64,000 nucleotides of DNA. It comes from Plotosus lineatus (taxonomy: Eukaryota; Chordata; Actinopteri; Siluriformes; Plotosidae). Location: the NCBI GenBank assembly GCA_024760905.1, contig CM045738.1, positions 46,987,297 to 47,051,296 of the forward strand, in the 5' to 3' direction. The position numbers and the translations under genes are program-made. Shown piece after piece: positions 1 to 10,665 of this stretch; the first letter of the stretch is position 1, and every line of letters starts with the position of its first letter. The notes beneath the pieces are model-generated. The model searched no databases. It was given only the letters and a program-made list of their open reading frames with translations, and was not told where the DNA came from.

Positions 1-574
1 TTCATTCAGTCATTTATTCATTCATTTATCCAGCCATCCATCCATTAATTAATTAATTAATTCATTCATTCATTCATTGCAGCCATTTATTTATTCATTC
101 AGTAACTTATTAATTTATTTATTCATCCATCCATCTATCCATTCATTAATTCGGTAATTTATCCATTGATTCATCGCTCCATCCATCCATTCATTAATTC
201 AGTCATTCATTCGGTCATTTCTTCATTAATTCCTCCAGCCACCCATCCATTATTTCATTTATGCAGTCATTCATTCATTCAGTTATCCATCCATCCATCC
301 ATCCATCCATCCATCCATCCATCCATCCATTCATTCGTTCTGTCATTTATTCATTCATTCATCCCTCCATCCATCCACCCACCCATCCATTGATCCATCC
401 ATCCATCCATTCATTCATCCATCCATCCATCCATAAATCCATCCATCCATCCATCCATTCATTTATCTATCAGGTCATTTATTCATTCATTCATTCATCC
501 AGCCATTTATTCATTCAGTCATTTTATTCATTCATTTATGCAGTCATCCAACACTCCCTTCATTCATTTAGTGA
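1..574. repeat. ATCC/ATTC tetranucleotide array, left part
   Basis: Near-continuous interspersed CATT and CATC repeats, with pure (ATCC)n runs near 289-330 and 395-460. All six-frame open stretches here are translations of the repeat (Ile-His-Pro-Ser periodicity) and are not genes. The same array resumes after the LINE at 1,728, so the two parts were once continuous. Confidence 0.95.
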
Positions 575-1727
575 TTCTTCTTCTTCTTCTTCTTTTACTT
601 TCGGCTGCTCCCTTCAGGGGTCGCCACAGCAAATCATCCGCCTCCACCTCACCCTGTCCTCTGCATCTTCTTTTCTGATGCCAACGACCTTCATGTCTTC
701 CTTCACCACATCCATAAATCTCTTCTTTGGTCTTCCTTGAGGCCTTCTGCCTGGTAGTTCCAACCTCAGCATCCTACTGCCAATATACTCACTATCCTTC
801 CTCTGTACATGTCCAAACCATCTCAATCTAGCCTCTCTGACTTTGTCTCCAAAACATCTTACGTGGGCTGTCCCTCTGATGTACTCATTTCTGATCCTAT
901 CCATCCTCGTTACTCCCAGAGAGAACCTCAACATTTTCATCTCCGCTACCTCCAGCTCTGCCTCCTGCCTTTTCCTCAGCGCCACTGTTTCTAAGCCATA
1001 CAACATCGCTGGCCTCATCACCGTCTTGTACACTTTTCCCTTCATTCTTGCTGACACTCTCCTATCGCACATCACACCGGACACTTTTCTCCAACCATTC
1101 CAGCCTGCCTGCACACGCTTCTTCACCTCTTTACCACACTCTCCATTGCTCTGGATTGTTAAGCCTAAGTACTTAAAATCCTCCACCTTTTTTTTCTCTG
1201 CCCCCTGTAACCTCACTGTTCCTCTTGGGTCCTTGTCGTTCATACACATGTATTCTGTTTTACTGAGGCTAATCTTCATTCCTCTCCTTTCCAGGGCATA
1301 CCTCCACCTCTCTAGATTTTCCTGCACTTGTTCTCTGCTCTCACTACAGATCACAATGTCATCTGCAAATATCATAGTCCATGGAGATTCTTGTCTAACC
1401 TCGTCTGTCAGCCTGTCCATCACCATAGCAAACAAGAAGGGGCTCAGAGCTGACCCTTGATGCAGTCCCACCTCCACCTTGAATTCGTCGGTCACACCGA
1501 CAGCACACCTCACCGCTGTCTTACATCTCTCATACATGTCCTGCACCACTCTAACATACTTCTCTGCCACTCCAGACTTCCTCATGCAATACCACATTTC
1601 TTCTCTTGGCACCCTGTCATATGCTTTTTCCAGATCCACAAAGGCACAATGTAGCTCCCTCTGACCTTCTCTGTACGTCTCTATTAACATCCTCAAAGCA
1701 AACATTGCATCTGTGGTGCTTTTTCTT
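575..1727 (-). mobile_element. RTE-clade LINE (Expander/RTEX-like), 5'-truncated copy A
   Basis: Minus-strand LINE 3' half. Its 3' end is the GAA-rich tail at 575-592 (CTT repeats on the plus strand), and the 5' truncation lies near 1,727. It sits inside the tetranucleotide array, so a target-site duplication cannot be told from repeat sequence. The family is recognised from the reverse transcriptase and C-terminal motifs of the ORF and from four further copies or groups of copies in this window. Confidence 0.9.
614..1705 (-). CDS. Partial RTE-type LINE reverse transcriptase, open frame
   Basis: A 363-residue uninterrupted frame covers the C-terminal half of an RTE LINE polyprotein. In family knowledge this protein nicks target DNA with an AP-like endonuclease and reverse-transcribes its own RNA at the nick. 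Visible here are the palm motif [12 protein letters not shown] near residue 25, LHQGSALSP near residue 82, the catalytic FADD (codons at 1,358-1,369, residues 113-116), the thumb, and the C-terminal segment [20 protein letters not shown] that precedes the stop at 614-616. The endonuclease and N-terminal RT are missing because of 5' truncation; the first Met is internal to the ancestral frame, which continues upstream to the truncation point. The intact frame suggests a fairly recent insertion, but without an endonuclease it cannot move autonomously. Confidence 0.85.
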   Translation of the reverse strand: MFALRMLIETYREGQRELHCAFVDLEKAYDRVPREEMWYCMRKSGVAEKYVRVVQDMYERCKTAVRCAVGVTDEFKVEVGLHQGSALSPFLFAMVMDRLTDEVRQESPWTMIFADDIVICSESREQVQENLERWRYALERRGMKISLSKTEYMCMNDKDPRGTVRLQGAEKKKVEDFKYLGLTIQSNGECGKEVKKRVQAGWNGWRKVSGVMCDRRVSARMKGKVYKTVMRPAMLYGLETVALRKRQEAELEVAEMKMLRFSLGVTRMDRIRNEYIRGTAHVRCFGDKVREARLRWFGHVQRKDSEYIGSRMLRLELPGRRPQGRPKKRFMDVVKEDMKVVGIRKEDAEDRVRWRRMICCGDP

Positions 1728-1900
1728 TGATCTTATAATTTATTCATCCATCCGTCCATCCATCCATCCATCCATCCATCCATCCATCCATCCATCCATC
1801 CATTCATCCATTCACTCATTCAGTTTTTCATTCTTTCATTCATTCATTCATTCAATAATTTATCCATCCAGCCATTCATCCATTCAGTCAGTCATTCACT
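1728..1900. repeat. ATCC/ATTC tetranucleotide array, right part
   Basis: Continuation of the left array after the LINE, with a pure (ATCC)n run at about 1,745-1,803. It runs directly into a reversed SINE 3' end, suggesting that the array grew from a SINE (TGAA/TGGA)n tail. Confidence 0.93.
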
Positions 1901-1975
1901 CACTTACCAAACCCCTTAATCCCATTAGGGACATGTGGAGAGTTGAGCCTATCTAGCCAACTGTGGGTGAAGATG
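1901..1975 (-). mobile_element. SINE 3' body fragment
   Basis: Degenerate minus-strand copy of the shared SINE 3' body (AAACCCCTTAATCCCATTAG, then an AGCCTATCTAGCCAACTGTG stretch). The tetranucleotide array lies exactly where the SINE tail should be. Confidence 0.65.
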
Positions 1976-2428
1976 AGGTCCACGTTTCGACATTGTAGAC
2001 ATACACACAGTGGTTGTAATGGCGGCTCACTGTGACACATGATGATGTAAATGAAGATATGTATAAAGAAGAGCGTCCGGCGGTAAATATCTGTCATCCT
2101 TTATAAGACGGACCACTAAGTGCATATCCTGGACAACTGAAAACACCAAGGAACCTCAGCACAAGCCTGGCTCCCTCTCTATTACAATAAACTGTGATGC
2201 CAGCCAACTCCGCCTGACTTGGAACATTCTAGATTAGATTATTTCGAAGCAAACACCTGTCCAGTACAGGGATGATGAAAGATCTTTACTTCAGGATGTG
2301 GTTCTGTTTTCTTCATCTGCATTTCACGGCTGCATCTCTGCTTCTACTTGGCGAATCTTTAGCTGCATGGGTTGAAATTGTCTACCTTGATCCTTCGTCC
2401 TCTTTGAAGTGCCTTGTGGGGGCCACTG
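1976..2428. other. No gene recognised
   Basis: No coding pattern or repeat family that I recognise. Short open stretches have no domain-like features. Confidence 0.5.
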
Positions 2429-2641
2429 CTATTGTCTTGCGCCGAGTCGTCCTCTCCCTGTTCTTCTCCCTCTGAAGAACCTTGTGCCTTGGGGGTGTTG
2501 CAGGTCTTGAGATGATCCCCCTGGCAGCAATCCTGTTTCGACGAGGGTCTTTTGTATTGCTTCCCTAATGATTTCCTTTGATGGTGATGTTTTCACCTCG
2601 ATGTCAAGGGCTGCCGCGACGTTCTTCAGCCGTTTCAGCAA
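2429..2641 (-). pseudogene. Possible LTR-retrotransposon gag N-terminal fragment
   Basis: A 70-codon open stretch contains a charged helical segment (KEIIREAIQKTLVETGLLP) that resembles the N-terminal region of fish Ty3/Gypsy gag proteins, followed by an Arg/Gly-rich tail. It is antisense to the integrase relic downstream, so it may belong to a different copy or to a rearranged one. The identification rests on weak similarity. Confidence 0.35.
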
Positions 2642-2749
2642 AAAAATTCCCTAGGACTTCTACGGAAGTTTTTTTTTTTTTTTTAAGTCTGTATGTAACC
2701 TTGGACATTGCATGTTCAATAGCTCGGTCCAAACAGACAATTGATGATC

Positions 2750-3690
2750 TTGGATGATCTTAAAGTCGATAAACCAATGCCACTGTTGATGGATATTAGT
2801 GTTGAAGAACAGAATCTTTCTCGCCCGGTGAATTGAGCTCTGGCTAAGAAAATGTCCGAGTTGCAGAAACTTTATTCTGAGAATGACGTTATAGATTTTT
2901 CACAGATATTCGCCGATCCCAGTTAGGAACATGGTTTAGAGAAAATTAATGAGACATCATTGACATCCAAAACAGATGTGTCTTCATCGAGAGAGAAACT
3001 AATTCAGGAACAATAAGTTGATCCTGACTTAAAATCCGTCTGACGCTGCCCTCTCAGAAGAGGAATAAGTCCCGGTTGGCTCCATTCCATGATAATAGGA
3101 GACCTAATAAGGGAGTGGAGACATCCAGATGCCCCAGCTTCCCAAGACAGGGTCCCACCCACATATTGTCCCGAGGTGCTGAAACTGGCACACGTGACGA
3201 GCATCCCCTCAGAGGCCATTTACCTATAAACAAAACACGAAAAGATGAGGAGCAACATATCTAATCTCTCACATCTGTCACACATGCCACCAGATGGTTG
3301 GAAAACCAAATCAAAAGATTTCAGTTGCACCGCTGAAACCTATTCAAGCCTTTGCAGAACCATTTAATAGGGTCATCATCGATCGGGTTGGACCCTTTTT
3401 CAGAATGAATTTGGTAACATTCACAAGTATTCACTGACCATCATGTGTGCGTCCACGCGGGTTCCTGAGATGACAAACATCTAAGGAACATTCAAACCTG
3501 CAGCATCGTCAAAGCCATGATTAGCTTCTTCACACTATTTGACATAGCAAAGGAAATTCAAACTTCAACGTCAGGCATCTGACATATGAACCGGGTATTA
3601 GACAAATAGTATCTATTGCGTACCACCCAGAATCTCAGGGCGCCGTAGAAACCTTCTGCCAACGACAAATGTACTGGTTCAGTCTGCACT
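2750..3690 (+). pseudogene. Decayed Ty3/Gypsy pol (integrase) relic
   Basis: A heavily mutated integrase region, readable only in pieces across frames. The zinc-binding CHTC is at 3,276-3,287, a strand ending in the first catalytic Asp at 3,381-3,383 (VIIDRVGP), a region matching the core around 3,420-3,560, and the AYHPESQG segment carrying the catalytic Glu at 3,618-3,641. Upstream (about 2,960-3,040) is a linker resembling the RNase H to integrase junction. There are many stops and at least three frame changes. I see no LTRs or reverse transcriptase. The family function is joining retroelement DNA into the host genome; this copy is dead. Confidence 0.75.
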
Positions 3691-3987
3691 GTCATTGTGT
3701 AATTTTCACAATAAACACCGTTCAATCCCCCATGCTTATTTCCATATGGCTGCGATGGGCCCATTGAATAACGGGGTTACATAGCATGATGGCTGTTGTT
3801 CCCAAGAAAACACGTAATCATGTTCATTGGGGAAAAAAACAGCAAAACACGGACAGTTGTTCAAAGGATTCATCATTTCTCTGATGCAAGTTGTTACAAT
3901 GATGCTTTTAATTGGTTTAACCGAACTGTCCAGCCAATGAAACTGCAGCTGTTATAAAATGTGCTGTTTTGGTTAGTGACGCAGTCA
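3691..3987. other. Probable continuation of decayed Gypsy pol
   Basis: Short, frame-broken sequence downstream of the integrase Glu motif, in the position of the integrase C-terminus. No clear motif is left. Confidence 0.3.
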
Positions 3988-4232
3988 CATGCGCCCCCAG
4001 TCCAGCTAACTGAGTTATGTAAGGCTGTCCATGTCTCTCACGGTGGGAGGTTTATGTAAAAGAACCATTGCTGGCCTTCGACAAGAGTAGCTGCATAGCC
4101 ATCAGTGTGTTTCTGCCCTGGTGAGCCGTCCAGGGTGCACTCCGCCCTCTCCAGGAGTCGGCTGGGATGGGCGCCATCCTCTCCATGATCCTCATTAGGC
4201 TAAAGCAGTTAAAGCAAAGGAATGAATGAATG
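3988..4232 (+). mobile_element. SINE family A, 5'-truncated
   Basis: Begins inside the family A central region (CCAGTCCAGCTAACTGAGTT), runs through AAAAGAACCATTGCTGGCCT and the shared 3' body, and ends in AATGAATGAATGG. The tRNA-like head is missing. Confidence 0.85.
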
Positions 4233-4959
4233 GCGCTTCCTCATGCACTGCATACGGTTGCTGCGAGAATTCGGCATCGTCACTCGTGACAAATACTGTC
4301 GAAATGAGGTTTTTAACTGAAGGCTACTATACAAAAGAATTTTAAAGGATTTCTGGAAATAAACAAAGGTGAGATGACTAAATGAGTGTGAAAAAAAAAA
4401 AAAAAAAACAGTGACGAATGGTGAATGTGGACCCGGACGCCTCGACGGTTACATGTTTTGATTGTTGTTCAAAGACAAGTACGGATCCTACCAAACATAA
4501 AATAAAAGTCAGGTTGGCCTACAGATGAAATTGTAATTTTTATCGTAAGATTAAAATCTTTTATATTTTGGTTGCTTGGAGACAGTGATGGTTTCATCTC
4601 GTAGTTGAGAAGGTTCTGATTTGCAGGATTAGACGGAATGTTGCAAACTTGTAATTTCAATTTTAAACTCCCCCAGTCAGACTTTTGAGGTTTTTAAATA
4701 TTTTGATGCACCAGCCATGTGTTGTGATTATATATATTTTTCATAATAGAAAAAGTATTTAGAGCTAATATGCTGTCAGTCACGTCTCAGTAATCCATTG
4801 CACCTCTGAATATTTGTATTAAAAAAGAAGTAGAAGAAGAAGCAAAAAGGAACGTCTAAACAATTCAAAATAAAGCTAAAGACATTAAAGACATTCCTTC
4901 CAAATGGTTCAGAATTTCTAAAGATTTATGACTGGATTATGATGAAATGCAGAATGTGA

Positions 4960-4961
<2 letters not shown>
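4233..4961. other. No gene recognised; AT-rich
   Basis: AT-rich sequence with a poly(A) run at 4,390-4,408 and a short GAAGAAGA patch near 4,829. No coding or repeat signal that I can name. Confidence 0.5.

Positions 4962-5022
<61 letters not shown>
4962..5022. repeat. (TG)n microsatellite
   Basis: About 30 uninterrupted TG units. Confidence 0.99.
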
Positions 5023-5023
<1 letters not shown>

Positions 5024-5272
5024 ATTATTAGTGAGGCTGAATCTGTGCTGAGAACCAGGGCGTATCAGATTTATAACCCCCGTCTGACTCATGTGATTGA
5101 TTGACATCTGATTATCGATTGTATACGTTCTCAATTTATTTTGGATAAACTTAAGATTTCCTGCCAAACCCTACCCCCCACCCCCAGGCTTATTGGCTTA
5201 GTATCTCTTATTAATCTGCACTATATCTTGTCATGGTTCTGTGTCTGTTTACAAATAGCAAGATCATGTGAT

Positions 5273-5636
5273 GGGTGGAACAATGGTGCAGTGAACAGCA
5301 TGTCCGTCTCACAGCGAGAAGGCACCGAGTTTGAATCCCAAGCTCGAGGCGTTTTTGTGTGGCGTCTCCGTTTTCTTCCCGTGTTCGTGTGGGTTTCCTC
5401 TGGTTGCTCTGGTTTCCTCCCACAGTCCAATAACATGCACAGTAGGCTTAGTAGCTGTTCCAGATCACCCCTTGGTGTGAGCATGAGTGTGAATGGTGGT
5501 GTAGGTGGCAGTCCTGTGATGGCCTGGCAGAGTTTTTCAGGATGTACCTCGGCTTAGCCCAGAATCGGTTGAGATGGGTGCCAACCTTTTAATTTAAGAT
5601 TAAGCAAATTAGAAAATGAATGAATGAATAAATGCT
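5273..5636 (+). mobile_element. SINE family B, near full length, likely target-site duplication
   Basis: tRNA-like head (GGTGCAGTGAACAGCATGTC, B-box-like GAGTTTGAATCCC), family B body and a (TGAA)n tail. The flanks GATCATGTGAT (5,262-5,272) and GATCACGTGAT (5,637-5,647) match at 10 of 11 bases, consistent with a target-site duplication and a unit of about 364 bp. Confidence 0.82.
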
Positions 5637-5867
5637 GATCACGTGATCGGAGCAAGAATGAATGAAGGATGAAGAAATAAACTTCAGTCTTGCGCCCACT
5701 CACTCATTTGCTACATTGATTAATAATACAGTGCTACCTTGTCTTACCTTATCTTGTCTTAGGGGTTCCCTCCTGGTGCTTGGCCCAGGGGAGGGGCTCG
5801 AAGGCGAGCGCCTGGTGGTCGGGCTTCTGCCCATGGAGCCTGGCCAGGCCTAGCCCGAAAAGGAGAC

Positions 5868-6680
5868 ATGGGTCCGCCCTCCCATGGACCCACCACCCGT
5901 GGAAGGAGTTTTAGGGGTTGGGTGCAGTGTGAGTTGGGTGGCAGCCAAAGGCATGGGTTCTGTCGGACCGATCCTAGGGTACTTACTCTGACCCTTGGGA
6001 CATGGAATGTCACCTCTCTGGTGGGGAAGGAGCCTGATCTGGTGCGTGAGGTGGAGAGATACCGACTAGATATAGTCGGGTTCATCTCAACGCATAGCTT
6101 GGGCTCTGGAACCATCCATCTCAAGAGAGGCTGGGGCTGCTCATGGGGAGAGGCGGCCGCCGGTGTGGGTATTCTTGTTGACCCCAGTCTTGGTGCCCAA
6201 ACGTTGGGGTTCTCCCCGGTTGACGAAAGGGTAGCTCCCCTCCGTCTTCGGGTGGGGGGACGAGTCCTGACTGTTATTTGTGCTTATGCACCAAATGACA
6301 GTTCAGAGTACCCACCCTTTTTGGAGTCTTTGGGGGGAGTTGGAGAACGCTCCCTCTGGATACTCATTCATTGTCTTGGGAGACTTCAGTGCCCATTTGT
6401 GCAATGATAGTGTGACCTGGAAGGGTGTGATCGGTAGGTATGGCCTCTCCAGTCTGAACCCGAATGGTGTTTCATTGTTAGACTTTTGTGCTGGTCACAG
6501 TTTGTCTCTCATGAACACCATGTTCGAACATAAGTGTGTCCATAAGTGCACTTGGCACAAGGACACCCTAGGTCGCAGTTCAATGATTGACTTTGTAGTC
6601 GTGTCATCGCACTTGCGGCTATATGTTCTGGACACTCGGGTGAAGAGAGGAGCCAGTGGAGATCCCGGTGGTGGACACCT
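5868..6680 (+). pseudogene. Rex3 AP-like endonuclease, frameshifted
   Basis: Starts in the leader; the domain opens with LGTWNVTSLVGKEPDLVREV (about 5,990-6,050), the usual start of a LINE exonuclease/endonuclease/phosphatase fold. A frameshift near 6,345 moves the reading to a second frame, in which the catalytic core continues: VLGDFSAHLCND (about 6,377-6,412), TWHKDTLGRSSMIDFVVVSS with the metal-binding Asp, then LDTRVKRG. The family enzyme nicks one DNA strand to prime reverse transcription. The expected catalytic Glu region reads FISTHSLG rather than a typical LxSTHSxG with an intact upstream context, so this copy is decayed. Confidence 0.85.
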
Positions 6681-6683
6681 GCG

Positions 6684-8421
6684 GTGAAGGGGGCTGTCCA
6701 GCTGAAGAAGGAGGCCTATTGGGTTTTATTAGCCTGTGGGACTCCTGAGGCAGCAAACAGGTACCGGCAGGCCAAATGTGCTGCAGCCGAGGCTGTTGCA
6801 GATGCAAACTCTCGGACGTGGGAGGAGTTCAGTGAGGGCCTGGAGAGTGATTATTGGTTGGCCTCAAAAAGGTTCTGGAACGCCATTCGACGCCTTAGGA
6901 GGGGGAAGCAGTTCTCCACAAACACTGTTTACAGTAGAGGTGGGGAGCTGCTTACCTCAACTGGGGATGCCATGGAGAGGTACAGGGAATACTTTGAGGA
7001 CCTCCTCAATCCCACCAACACGCCCTCCGTGGAAGAGGAAGACCCTGGGGATTTGGGTGGGGGTCCGCTCATCACTGGATGGAGGTAACTGAGCTCGTCA
7101 AAAAAACTCCTCGGTGGTCGAGCTCCGGGGTTGGACGAGATCCACCCGGAATATCTCAGGGATCTGGATGCTGTAGGACTGTCTTGGTTGACATGTTTCT
7201 GCAACATCGCGTGGTCATCAGGGGTTGTACCTCTGGATTGGCAAACTGGGGTGGTGGTCCCGATTTTTAAGAAAGGGGACCGGAGGGTGTGTTCCAATTG
7301 TCGGGGAATCACAATCCTTAGCCTACCTGAGAAAGTCTATGCAGGGGTCCTCGAGAGGAGGATCCAACCAATAGTCAAACCTCGGATTCAGGAGGAACAA
7401 TGTGGTTTTCTTCCTGGCCGCAGCATTCTTGACCAACTCTATACGTTTCACAGGATTCTGGAGGGGGCATGGGAGTTTGCCCAATCTGTCCACATGTGCT
7501 TTGTGGATTTGGAGAAGGTTTTCGACCGTGTCCCTCAAACAATTTTGTGGGGCGTGCTCCGAGAGTACGATGTTCCGGCCCGTTCTTACGGGCCATTCGG
7601 TCGCTGCATCATAGGAGCCAGAGTTTGGTCAGTATTGGCAATAACAGGTTGAATTTGTTTCCAGTGGGAGTTGGAGTCCGCCAAGGCTGTCCTTTGTCAC
7701 CGATTCTGTTCATAATTTTTATGGACAGAATTTCTAGGCACAGTCGAGGCGATGAGGGGTTCTGGTTTGGTAGCCATCGGATCCCGTCTCTGCTTTTTGC
7801 GGATGATGTTGTCCTTTTGGCTTCATCAAGTCGGGACCTCCAGCTCTCATTGGAGCGATTCACAGCTGAGTGCAAAGCAGCCGGGATGAGGATCAGTACC
7901 TCCAAGTCTGAGGCCATGGTTCTCAGTCGGACAAGGGTGAAAAGCACCCTCCGGGTCGGGAATGAGGTCCTGCCCCAAGTGGAGGAGTTTAAGTATCTTG
8001 GGATCTTGTTCATGAGTGAGGGAAGGATGGAGCAGGTGATCAACATACGGATCGCTGCAGCCTCTGCTGCTAAGCGGAGCCTGTACCGGTCAATCGTGGT
8101 GTAGAAGGAGCTGAGCCGCAAGGCGAAGCTCTCAATTTACCAGTCTACATTCCAGCCCTCACCTATGGCCACGAGCTTTGGGTAGTGACCGAAAGAACAA
8201 GATCGCGTATACAAGCGGCTGAAATGAGCTTCCTTCGCCGGGTGGCGGGGCTCTCCCTTAGTGATAAGGTAAGAAGCTCTACCATCTGTGGGGAGCTCGG
8301 AGTAGAGCTTGTGCTCCTCCGCATTGAGAGGGGCCAGTTGAGGTGGCTCGGGCATCTGGTCAGAATGCCTCCCGGACGCCTCCCTGGTGTGGTGTTTCGG
8401 GCATGTCCAACCGGGAAGTGA
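6684..8421 (+). pseudogene. Rex3 linker, reverse transcriptase and C-terminal domain, broken
   Basis: The linker frame (6,684-7,088: AAEAVADANSRTWEEFSEGL, EYFEDLLNPTNTPS) ends in a stop. The RT starts at 7,131 (DEIHPEYLRDLD) with WQTGVVVPIFKKGD, CRGITILSL and VDLEKVFDRVPQ, and then shifts frame near 7,600. The second part has RQGCPLSPILFIIFMDRISR, the catalytic LLFADDV (Asp codons 7,802-7,807) and VEEFKYLGILF, and stops at 8,102. The C-terminal region is in a third frame (SRIQAAEMSFLRRVAGLSL at 8,203-8,259, and RGQLRWLGHLVRMPPGRLP). At least two frame changes and two stops make it non-functional, although the catalytic pair is intact. Confidence 0.88.
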
Positions 8422-8621
8422 CCCCGGGGTCGACCTAGAACATGCTGGAGGGACTATGTCTCTCGGCATGTCTGGGACCGCCTCGGTGTCCCCCCGGCAG
8501 AGTTGGAGGAAGTGGCTGGGGAGAAGGACGTCTGGACTTCTTTTCTTTGGTTGCTGCCCCCACGAACCGACCCTGGACTTAGATGAGGATTATGATGATG
8601 ATGATGATGATGATGATGATG

Positions 8622-8917
8622 TAGAAACGATAAATATTTCATATTAATAATAATACATATACAGTAACATCAATAATAATATTAATAATAAAACAAGAAT
8701 AAACAATAAGTCAACTAATCCTTCTAATTATCGACTGTGGCAAAGATGTCACATGGGTGCGAAGATCACGTAAGGCGGGCAGGAGGTGGTGTGTAACAGA
8801 GGTGGAGGAGGATGAGGAAGATGAGGAGGAGGAGGAGGCTCCCACAGGGCCAGTGGGACTCCTTGGGGTGCGCGGTGTGATACTGAGGTGGGCGCGTTTG
8901 ACCATGGGGAACATGAT
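8622..8917. other. No gene; AT-rich and GA-rich stretch
   Basis: An ATAATA-rich segment after the Rex3 tail and a GGAGGAGGA patch near 8,800-8,842. Nothing coding. Confidence 0.5.
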
Positions 8918-9155
8918 TTTTTGCCATACTGTACTATAATTAAATGTAATTTCAAATCCTTTCCAGTAGGTGGCAGTGGCACTCTCAATGTGTTCCCTAT
9001 GGTGTAGGGAAAAAGCACCGAGCAAACAATATGAAGTGCAGTAAACACTATTTATATTTATGCCTGGGGTGCTGGGGGGGGGGGGGTATGTTTTTTTTTT
9101 CTTCCTGTAGGGGGCATCCAAGAAAATAATTGAGAAGCATTGTACAAGGTGTTCT
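8918..9155. repeat. Unnamed dispersed repeat, copy 1
   Basis: Shares order and sequence with 50,202-50,463: a T-rich start, CCATACTGTACT, GTGGCACTCTC, GTGTAGGGAAA, GAAGTGCAGTAAACACTAT, GGGGTGCTGGG, GGGGGCATC, GAGAAGCA and AGTGTTCT-like segments. I do not recognise the family. It contains a poly(G) run at about 9,075-9,087 and is followed directly by a SINE fragment. Confidence 0.75.
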
Positions 9156-9290
9156 CGGCTGGTGCCCATCTCAACCACTTTTGGGCGAGAGAAGAGTACA
9201 CTCTGGACAGCTCGCCAGACCATCGGAGGGCAGAAACATATTGACTGTTACACAGAGCCCAGGACTGGAACCCAGCCATGTCACATGGTT
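9156..9290 (-). mobile_element. SINE fragment
   Basis: Contains TGGTGCCCATCTCAACC, GAGTACACTCTGGACAGCTC and GCAGAAACATATTGACTG, the reversed shared SINE body, joined to a short reversed family B head (GCCCAGGACTGGAACCCAGC). Confidence 0.75.
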
Positions 9291-10365
9291 TACGCCTGAT
9301 CTAAGTGTAGAGGTGTACAGACCAGACCTGTTCAGGCTTCATGCTTAAAAAAAAAATCCCACACGCTATCATGAAGATTAAGGGCTCTGTCAGTGCTGAA
9401 GCTCTAATTAAAGCTGTAATACTCGGCAGCTCCGCACCCTCTGTCTTTATTTGAGTGATTACTGTAAATCAGGGCCGATTGTCTCACTTTTCAGACAGAC
9501 GGATCTCCCAGGTGTGTCCTCCCCTGTGGAGGAAAAAATAGAATCCCAGCGGAGGAGGAAGAGTGAACGGTTTCACAAGGAGAGCGCGTGAACGTTGTCA
9601 TAAATGAGATTAGGAGGAGGAGTGAGAAAAGCGAGGGAGAGATGATTATTAAAATGGACGTGAAACGTGCACGAGCACCGGCGCAGGTCCCGTGTTTCAG
9701 AGTGTAATGTCGAGGGGAAGCGAAGGTGACCGCCACTCATTACTGTCTTATTGGACAACTAGTTATACATCACAAGGCCAATTTTATGATTGTCACTTTG
9801 GGTCAAAGCGAACTTATAACAGGATCGTGGGGTTCAGGCGATGACCTAGATTTGTCAAATTCAGAATCATACACATCCTCCATCTGCCATTTCTCTCTTT
9901 AATGCCGTAGCCGTGTTACGTTTAATATGCATGAGCTCAACGCTGAAGGAGATACGAGGGCACGGTGACAGGACCTCGGTGAAATAACCCTGTGAGCTTA
10001 AATAAGTCTCGCACTATCGATGAGCACGTGGTCTTTTAGAGGAATGAATATTTTATGATGTTTAGCAACGTCTTTCAAGCTTATCGAGCTCCAAGTCTTG
10101 AAGACTTCTTTTCTCAAAACGTAAAAAAAATCGGACACGGTCTCAGTTATTTCTGACTTCCTGTGTCCTTAATGATGGATGTGAATAAAGTAGCGATTTC
10201 TATCTGGTGGGGGATTTTAATTCAGTTGTTCACCTTCTCCTGACCCCAGGGTCACACTTGCTATTCAAACACAAGTATCGTCGTGTGACGGCATGATTTG
10301 TTTTCTTTTTTTTAAAAGCCCTTTGGTTTTTTTGTTTGTGGTTTTTCTTTTTTTTTTTTGGGAGG
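9291..10365. other. Repeat-poor stretch, no gene recognised
   Basis: Mostly non-repetitive, with homeodomain-type TAATTA-like words near 9,405-9,415 and no long coding frame. A T-rich run lies at about 10,300-10,360. Could be ordinary intergenic or intronic sequence; a conserved element is possible but unproved. Confidence 0.45.
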
Positions 10366-10665
10366 GGTGTCCCATTGGGCTTTTTACTCTCGATCTGGTG
10401 GCTCATCAGGCCGGTGCTTATCCCCGGTTTTCATAGCGTGAAGCGACCAGGAGTTCAACTCCTCCTGGAGGGGACGCTAGTCCATCGCAGGTTACCTTCC
10501 CAGTATATTTTACTGGTACCATTTATACTGCTGGGTCAACAGAGGCACACTTGTGGTTGAGACCTTACCCAGGGGTCTCAGCACAGTGGAAGTCGAACTG
10601 GGATTTGAACATACAACCTTCCAACGACGAGCACAGCACAATAACCACTACGCCACCAGCCCCTT
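10366..10665 (-). mobile_element. Unnamed tRNA-headed repeat (SINE-like)
   Basis: Ends at its right side in a reversed tRNA-like head: GGGATTTGAACATACAACCT (reversed B box), then ATAACCACTACGCCACCAGC (reversed A box region). The body does not match families A or B. The left boundary is uncertain. Confidence 0.55.

Larger units (their letters stand above)
5757..8621 (+). mobile_element. Rex3 LINE (RTE clade), nearly complete but broken
   Basis: GC-rich 5' leader (CCCAGGGGAGGGGCTCGAAG), endonuclease, linker, reverse transcriptase, C-terminal region and a (GAT)n tail at about 8,583-8,621. The segments GGCAAACTGGGGTGGTGGTC (7,240-7,259) and CCAAGGCTGTCCTTTGTCACC-like sequence (7,681-7,700) match the conserved Rex3 RT sites as I know them. 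Reading frames change several times. An internal deletion between endonuclease and linker (near 6,655-6,675) is likely, because the end of the endonuclease is followed directly by the linker. I see no clear target-site duplication. Confidence 0.9.

Noticed and set aside
166..740. Open frames rich in His, Pro, Ser and Ile on the plus strand
   Set aside because: They translate a 4-bp tandem repeat and run partly antisense into a LINE; no protein-like complexity.
843..1460. 205-codon plus-strand frame
   Set aside because: Antisense shadow of the RTE reverse transcriptase at 614-1,705.
575..1740. Target-site duplication for RTE copy A
   Set aside because: Flanks are the same tandem repeat, so similarity cannot be separated from the array.
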